From Streptomyces subrutilus (GTDB lineage Bacteria; Actinomycetota; Actinomycetes; Streptomycetales; Streptomycetaceae): a stretch of 64,000 nucleotides of DNA. The notes beneath the pieces were generated by a model. It was not told the origin of the DNA. It saw only the letters and a list, made by a program, of their open reading frames with translations, and ran no database searches. Positions 7,830 to 19,819 of the stretch are shown here, one piece after another. The stretch covers positions 2,480,001 through 2,544,000 of the forward strand of contig NZ_CP023701.1 in assembly GCF_008704535.1 (NCBI RefSeq), read 5' to 3'. Each line of letters starts with the position of its first letter. Position 1 is the first letter of the stretch. The translations under genes were made by a program, and so were the position numbers.

Positions 7830-10466
7830 TCAGCGCAGCAGCACGCCGCCGCCCGCGTCGGTGTCCGCGGGGGCCGCGAGCAGCCCCATCTCGGCCGGGG
7901 TGGCCAGCAGCGGGTGCGCGGGCAGGATGCGCACCGTGTAGCCGAAGGGGCCGGTGCGGTCGAGGGCGAGCGGGCCCTCGTACACCCAGCGGCCCTCCAG
8001 GTCGGGGCCGGCGGCGGGCTTGAGCGGGAAGGTCCGCCCGTCGCGGATCACGTCCTGCGGGTCCACCCGGCCGGCGACGGCCTGCACCTCCACGTCCTCG
8101 GGCGTGAGCGCGTCCAGCGCCACCCGCACCCGCAGCGTGAGCGTGGCGCCGAGCTCGGCGGTGCCGTCCACCGGAGCCGCCGCGACGGCCTCCACGTGCT
8201 CGACGGCCACCCGCGGCCAGGCCTCCCGCACCCCGCCCTTCCACCCGGCGAGCTCCCGGGCCGCGTCGGGGTCCAGCGCCCGGTGGGCGCGGGCGGCCGG
8301 GGCGTACAGCCGCTCCACGTACTCCCGTACCATCCGGCCCGCGAGGACCTTGGGCCCCAGCGAGACCAGCGTGCGCCGGACCATCTCGATCCAGCGCACC
8401 GGCAGTCCGCTGCGCCCGACCCGGTCGTAGAAGCGGGGTGCCACCCGGCCCTCGATCAGCTCGTAGAGCGCGCCGGCCTCCAGGTCGTCGCGCCGCACCT
8501 CGTCCGCGCCGAGGCCGTCGGCCGTGGGGATGGCCCAGCCGAAGTCCGGCTCGAACCACTCGTCCCACCAGCCGTCCAGCACCGACAGGTTGAGGCAGCC
8601 GTTGAGCGCGGCCTTCATGCCGCTGGTGCCGCAGGCCTCCAGCGGCCGAAGCGGGTTGTTCAGCCAGACGTCGCAGCCCGGGTAGAGCTTCTGCGCCATG
8701 GCCATGCCGTAGTCGGGGAGGAAGACGATGCGGTGGCGCACCCGCGGGTCGTCCGCGAACCGCACCAGCTCCTGCACGAGCCGCTTCCCGCCGTCGTCGG
8801 CCGGGTGCGCCTTGCCGGCGACCACGATCTGCACCGGCCGCTCCGGGTCCAGCAGCAGCCTGCGCAGCCGGTCGGGGTCGCGCAGCATCAGCGTCAGCCG
8901 CTTGTACGAGGGCACGCGCCGGGCGAAGCCGATGGTCAGGACGTCCGGGTCGAGCACGGAGTCCACCCAGCCGAGCTCGGCCTCGGCGGCGCCGCGCTGG
9001 CGCCAGGAGGCGCGCAGCCGGTCCCGCACCTCCTGGACCAGCTGCTCGCGCAGCACCCGCCGCAGGTCCCACACGTCCTGGTCGGGGATGTCGGCGACGG
9101 CGTCCCAGCGGGTGGAGCCGCCGACGGACAGCGCGTCCTCGGTGCGGCCCGCGCCGATCTGCCGGGCGCCGAGCCGGACCACTTCGGGGGCCACCCAGGT
9201 CGGTGCGTGGACGCCGTTGGTGACCGAGGTGATGGGCACGTCGGCCGGGTCGAAGCCGGGCCACAGCCCGGCGAACATGCCGCGGCTGACGGCGCCGTGC
9301 AGGGTGGAGACCCCGTTGGCGCGCTGGGCCAGGCGCAGGCCCATGACCGCCATGTTGAACACCCCGGGGTCGCCGCCGGGGTAGGACTCGGCGCCCAGTT
9401 CGAGGATCCGGTCGACGGGGACGCCGGCCAGTTCCGCGCCCTCCCCGAAGTGCCGGGCGACCAGGGCCCGCTCGAAGCGGTCGATGCCGGCGGGGACGGG
9501 GGTGTGCGTGGTGAACACGGTGCCGGCGCGCACCGCCTCGACGGCGGCGTCGAAGCCGAGGTCCCGCTCGCGCTCCAGTTCCCTTATGCGTTCGAGTCCG
9601 AGGAAGCCGGCGTGGCCCTCGTTGGTGTGGAAGACCTCGGGGTCGGGGTGGCCGGTGATCGCGCAGTAGGCGCGCACCGCGCGCACGCCGCCGATGCCGA
9701 GGAGCATCTCCTGGAGCAGCCGGTGGTCGCTGCCGCCGCCGTAGAGCCGGTCGGTCACCTCGCGGGCGGCGACGTCGTTGTCCTCGACGTCGGAGTCGAG
9801 GAGCAGCAGCGGCACGCGGCCGACCCGGGCCTGCCAGATGTGCGCGTGCAGGGCGCGGCTGCCGGGCAGGGTCAGCGAGACCCGGGCCGGGGTGCCGTCG
9901 TCCTGCCGGAGCAGGTCGAGCGGCAGCTCGTTGGGGTCGAGGACGGGGTAGTGCTCCTGCTGCCAGCCGTCACGGGAGAGGGACTGGCGGAAGTAGCCGT
10001 GCCGGTAGAGCAGTCCCACCCCGATGAGCGGGACGCCGAGGTCGCTGGCGGCCTTGAGGTGGTCCCCGGCCAGGATGCCGAGGCCGCCGGAGTACTGGGG
10101 CAGGGCGGCGGTGATCCCGAACTCGGGCGAGAAGTAGGCGATGCCGGCGGGCAGGGCGGCGTCGGGCTGCTGGGCCTGGTACCACCTGCCGCCGTTGACG
10201 TAGTCGTCGAGGTCGGCCACGGCGACGGCCAGGCGACGCAGGAACCGGCGGTCCGCGGCCAGTTCCGCGAGGCGGGCGGCGGGGACGGCGCCGAGCAGCC
10301 GGACGGGGTCGCCGCCGGCGGCCTGCCAGCCCTCGGGGTCGACGGATTGGAAGAGTTCGCGGGTCTCGGCATGCCACGACCAGCGCAGATTGCGCGCGAG
10401 GTCGGTGAGCGGCAGCAGGGTCTCCGGGAGGACGGGGCGCACGGTGAATCGACGGATAGCCTTCAC
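7830..10466 (-). CDS. glgP: Alpha-glucan (glycogen/maltodextrin) phosphorylase
   Basis: The GTG at 10466 is preferred over the one nine bases upstream because GAAGGTGG is well placed before it; the product is 878 aa. It begins with the DUF3417 domain typical of the short, actinobacterial GlgP type (RRFTVRPVLPE, LARNLRWSWH), then FSPEFGI and YSGGLGILAGDHLK, which are strongly conserved in glucan phosphorylases. The PLP lysine is in EACGTSGMKAALNG. The enzyme releases glucose-1-phosphate from alpha-1,4-glucan in the cytoplasm. It is divergent from the glgE-treS-mak-glgB operon, so the locus joins synthesis, branching and breakdown of the same polymer. Confidence 0.95.
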   Translation of the reverse strand: MKAIRRFTVRPVLPETLLPLTDLARNLRWSWHAETRELFQSVDPEGWQAAGGDPVRLLGAVPAARLAELAADRRFLRRLAVAVADLDDYVNGGRWYQAQQPDAALPAGIAYFSPEFGITAALPQYSGGLGILAGDHLKAASDLGVPLIGVGLLYRHGYFRQSLSRDGWQQEHYPVLDPNELPLDLLRQDDGTPARVSLTLPGSRALHAHIWQARVGRVPLLLLDSDVEDNDVAAREVTDRLYGGGSDHRLLQEMLLGIGGVRAVRAYCAITGHPDPEVFHTNEGHAGFLGLERIRELERERDLGFDAAVEAVRAGTVFTTHTPVPAGIDRFERALVARHFGEGAELAGVPVDRILELGAESYPGGDPGVFNMAVMGLRLAQRANGVSTLHGAVSRGMFAGLWPGFDPADVPITSVTNGVHAPTWVAPEVVRLGARQIGAGRTEDALSVGGSTRWDAVADIPDQDVWDLRRVLREQLVQEVRDRLRASWRQRGAAEAELGWVDSVLDPDVLTIGFARRVPSYKRLTLMLRDPDRLRRLLLDPERPVQIVVAGKAHPADDGGKRLVQELVRFADDPRVRHRIVFLPDYGMAMAQKLYPGCDVWLNNPLRPLEACGTSGMKAALNGCLNLSVLDGWWDEWFEPDFGWAIPTADGLGADEVRRDDLEAGALYELIEGRVAPRFYDRVGRSGLPVRWIEMVRRTLVSLGPKVLAGRMVREYVERLYAPAARAHRALDPDAARELAGWKGGVREAWPRVAVEHVEAVAAAPVDGTAELGATLTLRVRVALDALTPEDVEVQAVAGRVDPQDVIRDGRTFPLKPAAGPDLEGRWVYEGPLALDRTGPFGYTVRILPAHPLLATPAEMGLLAAPADTDAGGGVLLR

Positions 10467-11073
10467 ACGTTCCACCTTCGCAGGGGATTGCCGATCGGTG
10501 CGGGCGCACCACGCTGTGCACCCGCGCATCACCCCCGGAAGGCTAGCGAGACGGCCGTCTTCCGGCCATGGCGCCTCCGGCGGGGCCCCCTCGCCATGGG
10601 GTCGAAGACCGGCCAGAGGTGTGCGGGGGCGGCATGCGGGGCGCGCTGCGGGGAAACCGAGAGGGATACCACCGGCCGGGCGCGGCCCGCCGCGAGGGTC
10701 CCGGGACCGGTGGGACGCACGGGATCGCCCCGCAGGTCGGCGGGAGCCCCACCGGCCTGACGGTGCGTCGGCCGGGCCGCATGCGGCCTTGGTGTCCTCC
10801 GTGCTCACTGCGTACGAGGAGTTAACCGACCGCCCGGGTTGGCCGGGGTGAGAGTGGGAAGGGCTCCGGCGGGTACCCGTGGTACCCGCACGGCGCACCC
10901 GCCCCCAACCTTTCCCCGCCACCCGAGTGAACGCGGACAGGAGCGGCCATGCCCGCAGCCCAGCCGTCTTCCGAGCGGCTAGAAACAGAGCGAACAGAGC
11001 GTGCACTACCAGCCGTGATTCCGGCTGGCCTGTTGTCACCGAGCCCTGCGAACTGCCTTCAGGTGATCCCATC
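10467..11073. promoter_or_regulatory. Divergent glgP / glgE control region
   Basis: This 607-bp stretch has no gene. It contains three clear elements: a perfect inverted repeat with 9-bp arms, GCGGGTACC (10869-10877) and GGTACCCGC (10881-10889); two adjacent copies of AACAGAGCG (10984-10992 and 10993-11001); and a small hairpin CCAGCCG / CGGCTGG (11009-11028) in the presumed glgE leader, 45 bases before the start codon. Together they suggest regulated transcription of the glucan operon. No known regulator motif could be assigned. Confidence 0.5.
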
Positions 11074-13064
11074 ATGATCGGTCGCATTCCCGTGCTGGAC
11101 GTCCGCCCCGCCGTCGACTGCGGCGCCAGACCCGCCAAGGCGGTCGTGGACGAGGTCTTCGAGATCTCGGCCACCGTGTTCCGCGAGGGGCACGACGCCG
11201 TCGCGGCCCACGTCGTCCTGCGAGATCCGAGCGGGCGGCTGCGGCCGCCCGTGCCCCTGCGCGAGCTCGCCCCCGGTACCGACCGGTGGGGGGCCCGGGT
11301 GTCCGCCGAGGTCGAGGGGAGGTGGACGTACACGGTCGAGGCGTGGAGCGACCCGGTGGCGACCTGGCGCGCCCATGCGGCGATCAAGATCCCGGCCGGG
11401 ATCGACACCGGGCTGGTGCTGCTGGAGGGCGCCGAGCTGCACGCGCGGGCCGCCGCGAAGATCCCCAAGCGGGACGGCCGCGGGGCCGTGCTGGCCGCCG
11501 CGGAGATCCTGCGGGACGAGGACCGGCCGGCCGCCGAGCGGTACGCGGCCGCCCTCGATCCGGCCGTCGACGCCGCGCTCGCCCGGCGCCCGTACCGGGA
11601 GCTGGTGACGGCGGCCAAGCCGCTGGCGCTGCTGGTCGAGCGCAAGCGGGCCCTCTTCGGCTCCTGGTACGAGCTCTTCCCCCGGTCCGAGGGGGCCGTG
11701 GTGGTGCCGGGCGAGGCGCCGGTCAGCGGCACGTTCCGGACCGCCGCCGAGCGGCTGCCGGCGGTCGCCGCGATGGGCTTCGACGTGGTGTACCTGCCGC
11801 CCGTCCACCCGATCGGGTCCACCTACCGCAAGGGCCCGAACAACACCCTGTCCGCGGGGAGTTGGGATCCGGGCGTGCCGTGGGCCATCGGCTCGACGGA
11901 GGGCGGGCACGACGCCGTCCACCCGGACCTCGGCACGATCGAGGACTTCGACGCCTTCGTCGCGCGCGCCCGCGAGCTGGACCTGGAGATCGCGCTGGAC
12001 TTCGCGCTCCAGTGCTCGCCGGACCACCCCTGGGTGGAGAAGCACCCGGAGTGGTTCCGCCACCGCGCCGACGGCACGATCGCGTACGCCGAGAACCCGC
12101 CGAAGAAGTACCAGGACATCTACCCGATCCACTTCGACACGGACATGGCCGGCCTCGTGCGGGAGACGGTGCGCATCCTGCGGCACTGGATGGAGCACGG
12201 CGTCCGGATCTTCCGCGTCGACAATCCGCACACCAAGCCTGTCGTCTTCTGGCAGAAGGTGATCGCGGACATCAACAAGTCGGACCCGGACGTGATCTTC
12301 CTGGCGGAGGCGTTCACCCGTCCGGCGATGATGCGCGCGCTGGCCGCCGTGGGCTTCCAGCAGTCGTACACGTACTTCACCTGGCGCAACACCAAGGCCG
12401 AGCTCACCGAGTACCTGACCGAGCTCTCCGGGACCCGGTCCGCCTCCGTCATGCGGCCGAATTTCTTCGTCAACACCCCGGACATCCTGCACGGGTACCT
12501 TCAGCACGGCGGTCGCCCGGCCTTCGAGGTGCGGGCGGTGCTCGCCGCCACCCTCTCCCCCACCTGGGGCGTCTACGCGGGCTACGAGCTCTGCGAGAAC
12601 ACCCCGGTGCGCGAGGGCAGCGAGGAGTACCTGCATTCGGAGAAGTACGAGTTCAGGCCACGCGACTGGGCCGCCGCCGAGCGCGAGGGCCGCACCATCG
12701 CCCCGCTGATCACGGCGCTGAACCGCATGCGCCGGCGCAACCCGGCCCTCCAGCAGCTGCGCGACATCCACTTCCATTCGACCGACAACGAACAAGTGAT
12801 CGCCTATTCGAAGCACGCGGGAGCCAATTCCGTACTGGTGGTCGTCAACCTCGATCCGCACCACACCCAGGAGGCGACGGTCTCGTTGGACATGCCGGTA
12901 CTCGGCCTCGACTGGCACGGGTCCCTCGCGGTGCGCGACGAGCTCACCGGCGAGACCTATCACTGGGGCAGGGCGAACTACGTGCGCCTAGAGCCGGGCC
13001 GTACGCCCGCGCACGTGCTGGCCGCTCTGCGACCGTCCCCGCCCACCGGAGGGTCACCCATCAC

Positions 13065-13068
<4 letters not shown>
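11074..13068 (+). CDS. glgE: Alpha-1,4-glucan:maltose-1-phosphate maltosyltransferase
   Basis: ATG 11074 follows AGGTGAT at seven bases; 664 aa, the usual GlgE length. This GH13_3 enzyme adds maltose from maltose-1-phosphate to the non-reducing ends of linear alpha-1,4-glucan. An N-terminal beta-sandwich and the long helical insertion of GlgE (about 115-200) precede the barrel. Catalytic residues visible are the nucleophile Asp 383 in [12 protein letters not shown], the acid/base Glu 412 in [10 protein letters not shown] and Asp 470 in NTPD. They sit about 11 residues before the residues described for S. coelicolor GlgE (Asp 394, Glu 423, Asp 480). The gene overlaps treS by ATGA, so translation is coupled. 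Confidence 0.97.
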
Positions 13069-14810
<1,742 letters not shown>

Positions 14811-14814
14811 CCGG

Positions 14815-14860
14815 GTACGGGGCGGGCAGCACCGAATGGGTCAATCGCCCGCCCCTGTAC
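14815..14860 (+). terminator. Hairpin between treS and the maltokinase gene
   Basis: GTAC-GGGGCGGGC (14815-14827) pairs with GCCCGCCCC-t-GTAC (14847-14860), 13 bp with one bulge and a 19-base loop, beginning four bases after the treS stop. It may be a partial terminator inside the operon or an RNA-stabilising structure. Confidence 0.5.
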
Positions 14861-14962
14861 GGACCATCCTGACCCGACACACGCACATGCCGGAGAAGCA
14901 ACTGACGCACATCCGGGACAATCTGCGCATTCTGTGACGGCCCGGGGAAAGGACGCGACGCC

Positions 14963-16408
14963 ATGTCGGAGGCTGCATCCGCCCGGAGCCGGCTGACGGC
15001 CGACCGGGCCGCCGGGATCGGCCCGCTGGAACCGATGCTGCGGGCCTGGCTGCCCGCACAACGCTGGTTCGCGGGCAAGGGCCGCGCCATCAGCAGGCTG
15101 CGGGCCGTCTCGGCCGCCGAGCTGCTGCCGCCGGGCTCCACGCCCGGCCTGCTCCACCTGCTCCTCGACGTCGACGGGGACTGCTACCAACTGCTGCTGG
15201 GGATCAGGCCCTCCCTGCCCCCCGCCCTCGTGCCCGCGCTGATCGGCCGCGCCGAGGAGGGCCCGTACGCGGGCCGGGCGGTCTACGAGGCGCTGGGCGA
15301 TCCCCGGCTCGCCGCGATGCTGCTGGAGCGGCTGCGCTCCCCCGGCACCCTCGGCCCGCTCCGTTTCGACCGCGATCCGGACGCACCCGTGCCCGCGGGC
15401 CTCACCCCCCGGCCGCTGTCCGGGGAGCAGACGAACTCCTCGCTCATCTACGGAGATTCGTTCATCCTGAAGGTGTTCCGCCGGGTCGGCCCCGGGGTCA
15501 ACCCGGACCTGGAGCTGCCGCGGGCGCTGGCCGCCGCCGGCTGCGCCCGCGTCCCGGCGCCCGTCGCCTGGTACGAGGCGGAGCTGCCCGGCAGCGAACC
15601 GCTGACCCTGGGCGTGCTCCAGCCCTACCTGCGCGGCTCGGACGACGGCTGGCAGCTCGCGCTGCGCCGGCTCGGCGCCGGGGCCGACTTCACGACGGAG
15701 GCGCACGCGCTGGGCCGGGCCACCGCCGAGGTGCACAGTGCGCTGGCCTCCGCCCTGCCCACCGTCGCCCTCGGTCCGGAGCAGACCGCCCGGCTGGCCG
15801 CGGGGATGACGGCGCGGCTGGCCGCCACGGCCCGGGAGGTGCCCGCGCTGCGGCCCTACGAGGCCGGGCTGCGCGGTGCCTTCGACGCGCTGGCCGCCTC
15901 CCGCGGGGCCGGGGTGCCGGCCCAGCGGATCCACGGGGACCTCCATCTGGGGCAGACCCTGCGCACCCTCGACGGCTCCTGGTCGTTGATCGACTTCGAG
16001 GGCGAGCCGGCCCGGCCGCTGGCCGACCGGCGCCGTCCCGAACCGGCGGTGCGCGACATCGCCGGGATACTGCGCTCGTTCGACTACGCAGCCCGTTCCC
16101 ACCGGCCGTTCGCCCCCGCCTGGGCGGACGACTGCCGGGCGGCCTTCTGCGAGGGCTACGCCCGCACCACCGGCCGCGACCCGCGCGAGGACCCCGTCCT
16201 GCTGCGCGCGTACGAGACCGACAAGGCGGTCTACGAGGCCCGCTACGAGTTCCGGCACCGCCCCGACTGGCTGCACGTCCCGATGGCCGCGATCCGGCGG
16301 CTGTCCGAGCCGGTCCGTCCCGCCCACCGCATGCCGCCCGCTCCCCCCGTACCGGGCGCCCTCTCCCCCCACCCCCATCAGAAGCCCCCGAGGAGGCCGC
16401 TCGCGTGA
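14963..16408 (+). CDS. mak: Maltokinase
   Basis: The 481-aa product phosphorylates maltose with ATP to maltose-1-phosphate, the donor used by GlgE. It has the eukaryotic-kinase-like fold of this family: an N-terminal intercalated segment with [11 protein letters not shown], a glycine-poor ATP lobe ([20 protein letters not shown]), the catalytic loop [12 protein letters not shown] and the metal-binding [13 protein letters not shown] 14963 follows GGAAAGGA. It overlaps the next gene by GTGA. It is also called pep2 in Streptomyces. A 152-bp gap with a hairpin separates it from treS, so it may be expressed at a different level from the upstream genes. Confidence 0.95.
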   Translation: MSEAASARSRLTADRAAGIGPLEPMLRAWLPAQRWFAGKGRAISRLRAVSAAELLPPGSTPGLLHLLLDVDGDCYQLLLGIRPSLPPALVPALIGRAEEGPYAGRAVYEALGDPRLAAMLLERLRSPGTLGPLRFDRDPDAPVPAGLTPRPLSGEQTNSSLIYGDSFILKVFRRVGPGVNPDLELPRALAAAGCARVPAPVAWYEAELPGSEPLTLGVLQPYLRGSDDGWQLALRRLGAGADFTTEAHALGRATAEVHSALASALPTVALGPEQTARLAAGMTARLAATAREVPALRPYEAGLRGAFDALAASRGAGVPAQRIHGDLHLGQTLRTLDGSWSLIDFEGEPARPLADRRRPEPAVRDIAGILRSFDYAARSHRPFAPAWADDCRAAFCEGYARTTGRDPREDPVLLRAYETDKAVYEARYEFRHRPDWLHVPMAAIRRLSEPVRPAHRMPPAPPVPGALSPHPHQKPPRRPLA

Positions 16409-18693
16409 GCGCCGCACGACAGCCGTCACCGACCGTCCGCGACGAAGCAGCGGCCCCGGCCGCGGCCGCGAGGAAGCCCCGTACCCCCCGGGCCCGTCGG
16501 GCCGACCCCGCGCACGGGGTGCGGCCGGCGTCCCCGCTGGGGGCCGAGGAGCGGGCCCGGCTGCTGGAGGGCCGCCACCACGATCCGCACGCGGTCCTGG
16601 GCGCCCGCGCCCAGCGCGGCGGGGTCTCCTTCCGCGTGCTGCGCCCGTACGCCAAGGCGGTCACCGTGGTCGCGAAGGGGCTGCGGGCCGAGCTCCACGA
16701 CGACGGGGACGGCCTGTTCTCGGGCCTGTTCCCGCTCTCCGGGGTGCCGGACTACCGGCTGCTGGTGGCCTACGACAGCGACGAGATCGAGGTCCACGAC
16801 CCGTACCGGTTCCTGCCGGCCCTGGGCGAACTGGACCTGCACCTGATCGGCGAGGGCCGGCACGAGCAGCTGTGGACGGCGCTGGGCTCCGAGCCGATGG
16901 AGCACCAGGGGGTGGCCGGCACCCGCTTCACGGTCTGGGCGCCGAACGCCCAGGGGGTGCGGGTCTCGGGCGACTTCTCGTACTGGGACTCGGTCGCCTA
17001 CCCGATGCGCTCGCTCGGGTCGAGCGGCGTGTGGGAGCTGTTCCTGCCCGGCGTCGGCGTCGGCACGCTGTACAAGTACGACATCACGCGCCCCGACGGC
17101 AGCCACACCCTGCGCGCCGACCCGATGGCCCGGGCCGCCGAGGTCCCGCCGGCCACCGCCTCGGTGGTCACCGCCTCCGCCTACGAGTGGCGCGACGCCG
17201 AGTGGATGGCGGCGCGCGGGGCCCGGCCGCCGCACGAGGCGCCCTTCTCGGTGTACGAGCTGCACCTGGCGTCCTGGCGGCCCGGCCTGTCCTACCGCCA
17301 GCTCGCCGAGCAGCTGCCGGCGTACGTCAAGGAGCTCGGCTTCACGCACGTGGAGCTGATGCCGGTCGCCGAGCACCCCTTCGGCGGCTCGTGGGGCTAC
17401 CAGGTCACCGGGTTCTACGCGCCGACCTCGCGGATGGGCTCCCCGGACGACTTCCGCCACCTGGTCGATGCGCTGCACCGGGCCGGGATCGGGGTGATCG
17501 TCGACTGGGTGCCCGCGCACTTCCCGCGCGACGAGTGGGCGCTGGCCGAGTTCGACGGCCGGCCGCTGTACGAGCACCAGGACCCGCAGCGGGCGGCGCA
17601 CCCGGACTGGGGGACGCTGGAGTTCGACTACGGCCGCAAGGAGGTCCGCAACTTCCTCGTCGCCAACGCCGTGTACTGGTGCGAGCAGTTCCACGTGGAC
17701 GGCCTGCGGGTGGACGCGGTGGCCTCGATGCTCTACCTCGACTACTCGCGCACCGAGGGCCAGTGGACGCCCAACGAGCACGGCGGGCGGGAGAACCTGG
17801 ACGCGGTGGCGCTGCTCCAGGAGATGAACGCGACCGTCTACCGGCGCTGCCCGGGCGTGGTGACGATCGCGGAGGAGTCCACGGCGTGGAACGGGGTGAC
17901 CCGGCCGACGGACGCGGGCGGGCTCGGCTTCGGACTGAAGTGGAACATGGGGTGGATGCACGACACCCTGCGCTACATGTCGAAGGAGCCGGTGCACCGC
18001 AAGTACCACCACCACGACATGACCTTCGGGATGGTCTACGCGTTCAGCGAGAACTACGTGCTGCCGATCTCGCACGACGAGGTGGTGCACGGCAAGGCCT
18101 CGCTGGTGTCGAAGATGCCCGGGGAGGACTGGTGGCAGAAGCGGGCCGCGCACCGGGCGTACCTGGGGTTCATGTGGGCCCACCCGGGCAAGCAACTGCT
18201 CTTCATGGGGCAGGAGTTCGCGCAGGGCTCGGAGTGGTCGGAGGCGTACGGGCCGGACTGGTGGCTGCTGGACACCTCCTACCCGGCGGCGGACGACCAC
18301 CGGGGCGTGCGCGACCTCGTGCGCGACCTGAACCGCACGTACGCGGCGGCGCCCGCGCTGTGGGAGCGGGACAGCGTCCCGGAGGGCTTCGCCTGGGTGG
18401 AGGGGGACGCGGCGGAGGACAACGTCTTCGCGTTCCTGCGCTTCGCCGGGGACGGCTCGCCGCTGCTCGCGGTGTCGAACTTCTCGCCGGTGGTGCGGCA
18501 CGGCTACCGGCTCGGGGTCCCGGAGGAGGTCCCGCTGTGGCGGGAGGTCCTCAACACCGACCTGGCGGCGTACGGCGGCAGCGGCATCCACCACACGGCG
18601 CCGCTGCGACCGGAGCCGGTCCCGGCGCAGGGGCGGGCGGCGAGCCTGCGGCTGACGCTGCCGCCGCTGGCCACCCTCTGGTTCCGGCCGTAG
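16405..18693 (+). CDS. glgB: 1,4-alpha-glucan branching enzyme
   Basis: GTG 16405 overlaps the maltokinase stop by GTGA, giving 762 aa. Layout: an Ala/Arg/Pro-rich leader (1-45), two CBM48-type modules (about 55-155 and 165-265), the GH13_9 barrel and a C-terminal beta domain. Nucleophile Asp 437 is in [15 protein letters not shown], acid/base Glu 490 in [10 protein letters not shown], with the third acid in [12 protein letters not shown]. It makes alpha-1,6 branches in the glucan extended by GlgE, and is the last gene of the operon. The two N-terminal modules mark the long (E. coli-like) GlgB form. Confidence 0.97.
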   Translation: MSAARQPSPTVRDEAAAPAAAARKPRTPRARRADPAHGVRPASPLGAEERARLLEGRHHDPHAVLGARAQRGGVSFRVLRPYAKAVTVVAKGLRAELHDDGDGLFSGLFPLSGVPDYRLLVAYDSDEIEVHDPYRFLPALGELDLHLIGEGRHEQLWTALGSEPMEHQGVAGTRFTVWAPNAQGVRVSGDFSYWDSVAYPMRSLGSSGVWELFLPGVGVGTLYKYDITRPDGSHTLRADPMARAAEVPPATASVVTASAYEWRDAEWMAARGARPPHEAPFSVYELHLASWRPGLSYRQLAEQLPAYVKELGFTHVELMPVAEHPFGGSWGYQVTGFYAPTSRMGSPDDFRHLVDALHRAGIGVIVDWVPAHFPRDEWALAEFDGRPLYEHQDPQRAAHPDWGTLEFDYGRKEVRNFLVANAVYWCEQFHVDGLRVDAVASMLYLDYSRTEGQWTPNEHGGRENLDAVALLQEMNATVYRRCPGVVTIAEESTAWNGVTRPTDAGGLGFGLKWNMGWMHDTLRYMSKEPVHRKYHHHDMTFGMVYAFSENYVLPISHDEVVHGKASLVSKMPGEDWWQKRAAHRAYLGFMWAHPGKQLLFMGQEFAQGSEWSEAYGPDWWLLDTSYPAADDHRGVRDLVRDLNRTYAAAPALWERDSVPEGFAWVEGDAAEDNVFAFLRFAGDGSPLLAVSNFSPVVRHGYRLGVPEEVPLWREVLNTDLAAYGGSGIHHTAPLRPEPVPAQGRAASLRLTLPPLATLWFRP

Positions 18694-18699
18694 CGGGCG

Positions 18700-18732
18700 G
18701 GCGGGTCCGGACCGGCGCGGTCCGGGCCCGCC
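18700..18732. terminator. Bidirectional terminator glgB / thioredoxin gene
   Basis: GGCGGGTCCGGACCG and CGGTCCGGGCCCGCC pair over 15 bp (one G-T type mismatch) around a GCG loop, seven bases after the glgB stop and ten before the end of the convergent thioredoxin gene. Confidence 0.8.
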
Positions 18733-18741
18733 GGCCGCGGT

Positions 18742-19089
18742 TCAGGCGGTGGCCGGCGCCAGGTGCTCCGCCAGCTCCTGGAGCAGCCTGCGCTTGGGGC
18801 GGGCCCCGACCATCTGCCGTACGGGCTCGCCGTCCTTGAAGACGATCAGAGCCGGCAGGGACAGCACTCCGTACCGGGTGACGGTGTCGGGGTTGGTGTC
18901 CGCGTCGATCCGGACGACCTTGAGCCGGTCCGCCTCCTCGGCCGCGACGGCGGAGAGCACCGGGGCGAGCTGGCGGCAGGGGCCGCACCAGTCCGCCGTG
19001 AACTCCACCAGGACCGGCCGGTCCCGCTCGCCGAGCACCGCGGCCCCGAACTCCGCGTCGGTCACCTGGTCCACACCCTGGGCCTTCAT
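18742..19089 (-). CDS. Thioredoxin
   Basis: The 115-aa protein is a complete single-domain thioredoxin with the active site WCGPC (Cys 35 and Cys 38), preceded by VLVEFTAD and followed by the cis-proline region LSLPALIVFKDGEPV. It reduces protein disulfides in the cytoplasm. AGAGGGA lies upstream of ATG 19089. It follows the merR-type gene on the same strand after 64 bp, so the two probably share a transcript, which points to redox- or metal-dependent control. Confidence 0.93.
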   Translation of the reverse strand: MKAQGVDQVTDAEFGAAVLGERDRPVLVEFTADWCGPCRQLAPVLSAVAAEEADRLKVVRIDADTNPDTVTRYGVLSLPALIVFKDGEPVRQMVGARPKRRLLQELAEHLAPATA

Positions 19090-19153
19090 GTCGCGTCCCT
19101 CTTTCCGTCGTCGTCATGGGTGGTCGTGCGCGCCCGGGCGGCGCCGTACGGCG

Positions 19154-19552
19154 TCATCCGGTCATGTCGCAGCGCGGGGCCGGGGCCCGCGGGTGCGCGG
19201 CCGGCCCTTCGGCGGCGGACAGCTGGTGGGCCACGTGGTCCCGTACGGCGGACAGCTGGCCGATGAGGCCGTCCAGCTCGGCGAGCTTGCGGCGGTAGAC
19301 CGCGAGCGAGGCGGGACAGGAGTCGCCGGACGGGTGTCCGGCCCGCAGGCAGTCCACGAAGGGCCGCGTCTCCTCCAGCTCGAAGCCGAAGTCCCGCAGG
19401 GTGCGGATCTGCCGCAGCAGCCGCAGGTCGTCCTCGTCGTAGGTGCGGTGGCCGTTGCCCGACCGCCGGGCGGTCAGCAGCCCCCGCGATTCGTAGTACC
19501 GCAGGGTGCGGGTGCTGGTCCCGGCCCGCGCCGCCAGTTCGCCGATGCGCAT
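19154..19552 (-). CDS. MerR family transcriptional regulator
   Basis: The N-terminus MRIGELAARAGTSTRTLRYYESRGLL is a canonical MerR winged HTH; a helical dimerisation segment follows. Only 132 aa long, with a Cys pair (VDCLRAG, DSCPAS) in the effector region and a further Cys near the C-terminus. ATG 19552 is chosen because the protein then begins with the conserved HTH and because TACGGT lies seven bases before it, giving a leaderless mRNA. The in-frame TTG at 19585 would lie inside the operator. It probably controls itself and the downstream thioredoxin gene. The signal (thiol stress, metal or other) is not readable. Confidence 0.9.
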   Translation of the reverse strand: MRIGELAARAGTSTRTLRYYESRGLLTARRSGNGHRTYDEDDLRLLRQIRTLRDFGFELEETRPFVDCLRAGHPSGDSCPASLAVYRRKLAELDGLIGQLSAVRDHVAHQLSAAEGPAAHPRAPAPRCDMTG

Positions 19553-19559
19553 GGGAACG

Positions 19560-19590
19560 ACCGTACGGGTTGACGTCGACGTCAAGGCAA
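19560..19590 (-). promoter_or_regulatory. MerR-type promoter with dyad in a 19-bp spacer
   Basis: Reading the minus strand: -35 TTGCCT (19590-19585), 19-bp spacer, -10 TACGGT (19565-19560), then seven bases to the ATG. The perfect palindrome TTGACGTCGACGTCAA (19585-19570) fills most of the spacer. A 19-20 bp spacer containing the operator dyad is the classical layout of promoters that MerR proteins activate by DNA distortion. Confidence 0.7.
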
Positions 19591-19740
19591 GGGCCGGCGC
19601 GATGGCCGGTTCGCGCGGGTGGCGGGCGCCGCGGGCTTGCGTTCGGGGGCGCTGGCTGAAACCGTACGGCGAGAGCAGATCGGGGGCTCCGCCCGATTAC
19701 CGGACAGTCGCCCGGAATCCCGACGAATGCCCTTAACCCT

Positions 19741-19819
19741 CTCGTACGTTCCTACGAGTTATGGGCTTGTTTGTTTGGTCTGTAGGCGCAGCAGCCCAGC
19801 CACTCCTACGGTGTGCCCT
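19741..19819 (+). promoter_or_regulatory. Promoter region of the double-HTH gene
   Basis: CTCGTA (19741-19746) and TACGAG (19753-19758) form an inverted repeat with a six-base spacer. TACGGT (19807-19812) stands seven bases before GTG 19820 and fits a -10 box of a leaderless transcript. Confidence 0.45.

Noticed and set aside
10479-11822. N-terminal extension of the glucan phosphorylase frame
   Set aside because: The stretch is Arg/Ser-rich, overlaps glgE on the other strand and precedes the conserved DUF3417 start and its ribosome site.
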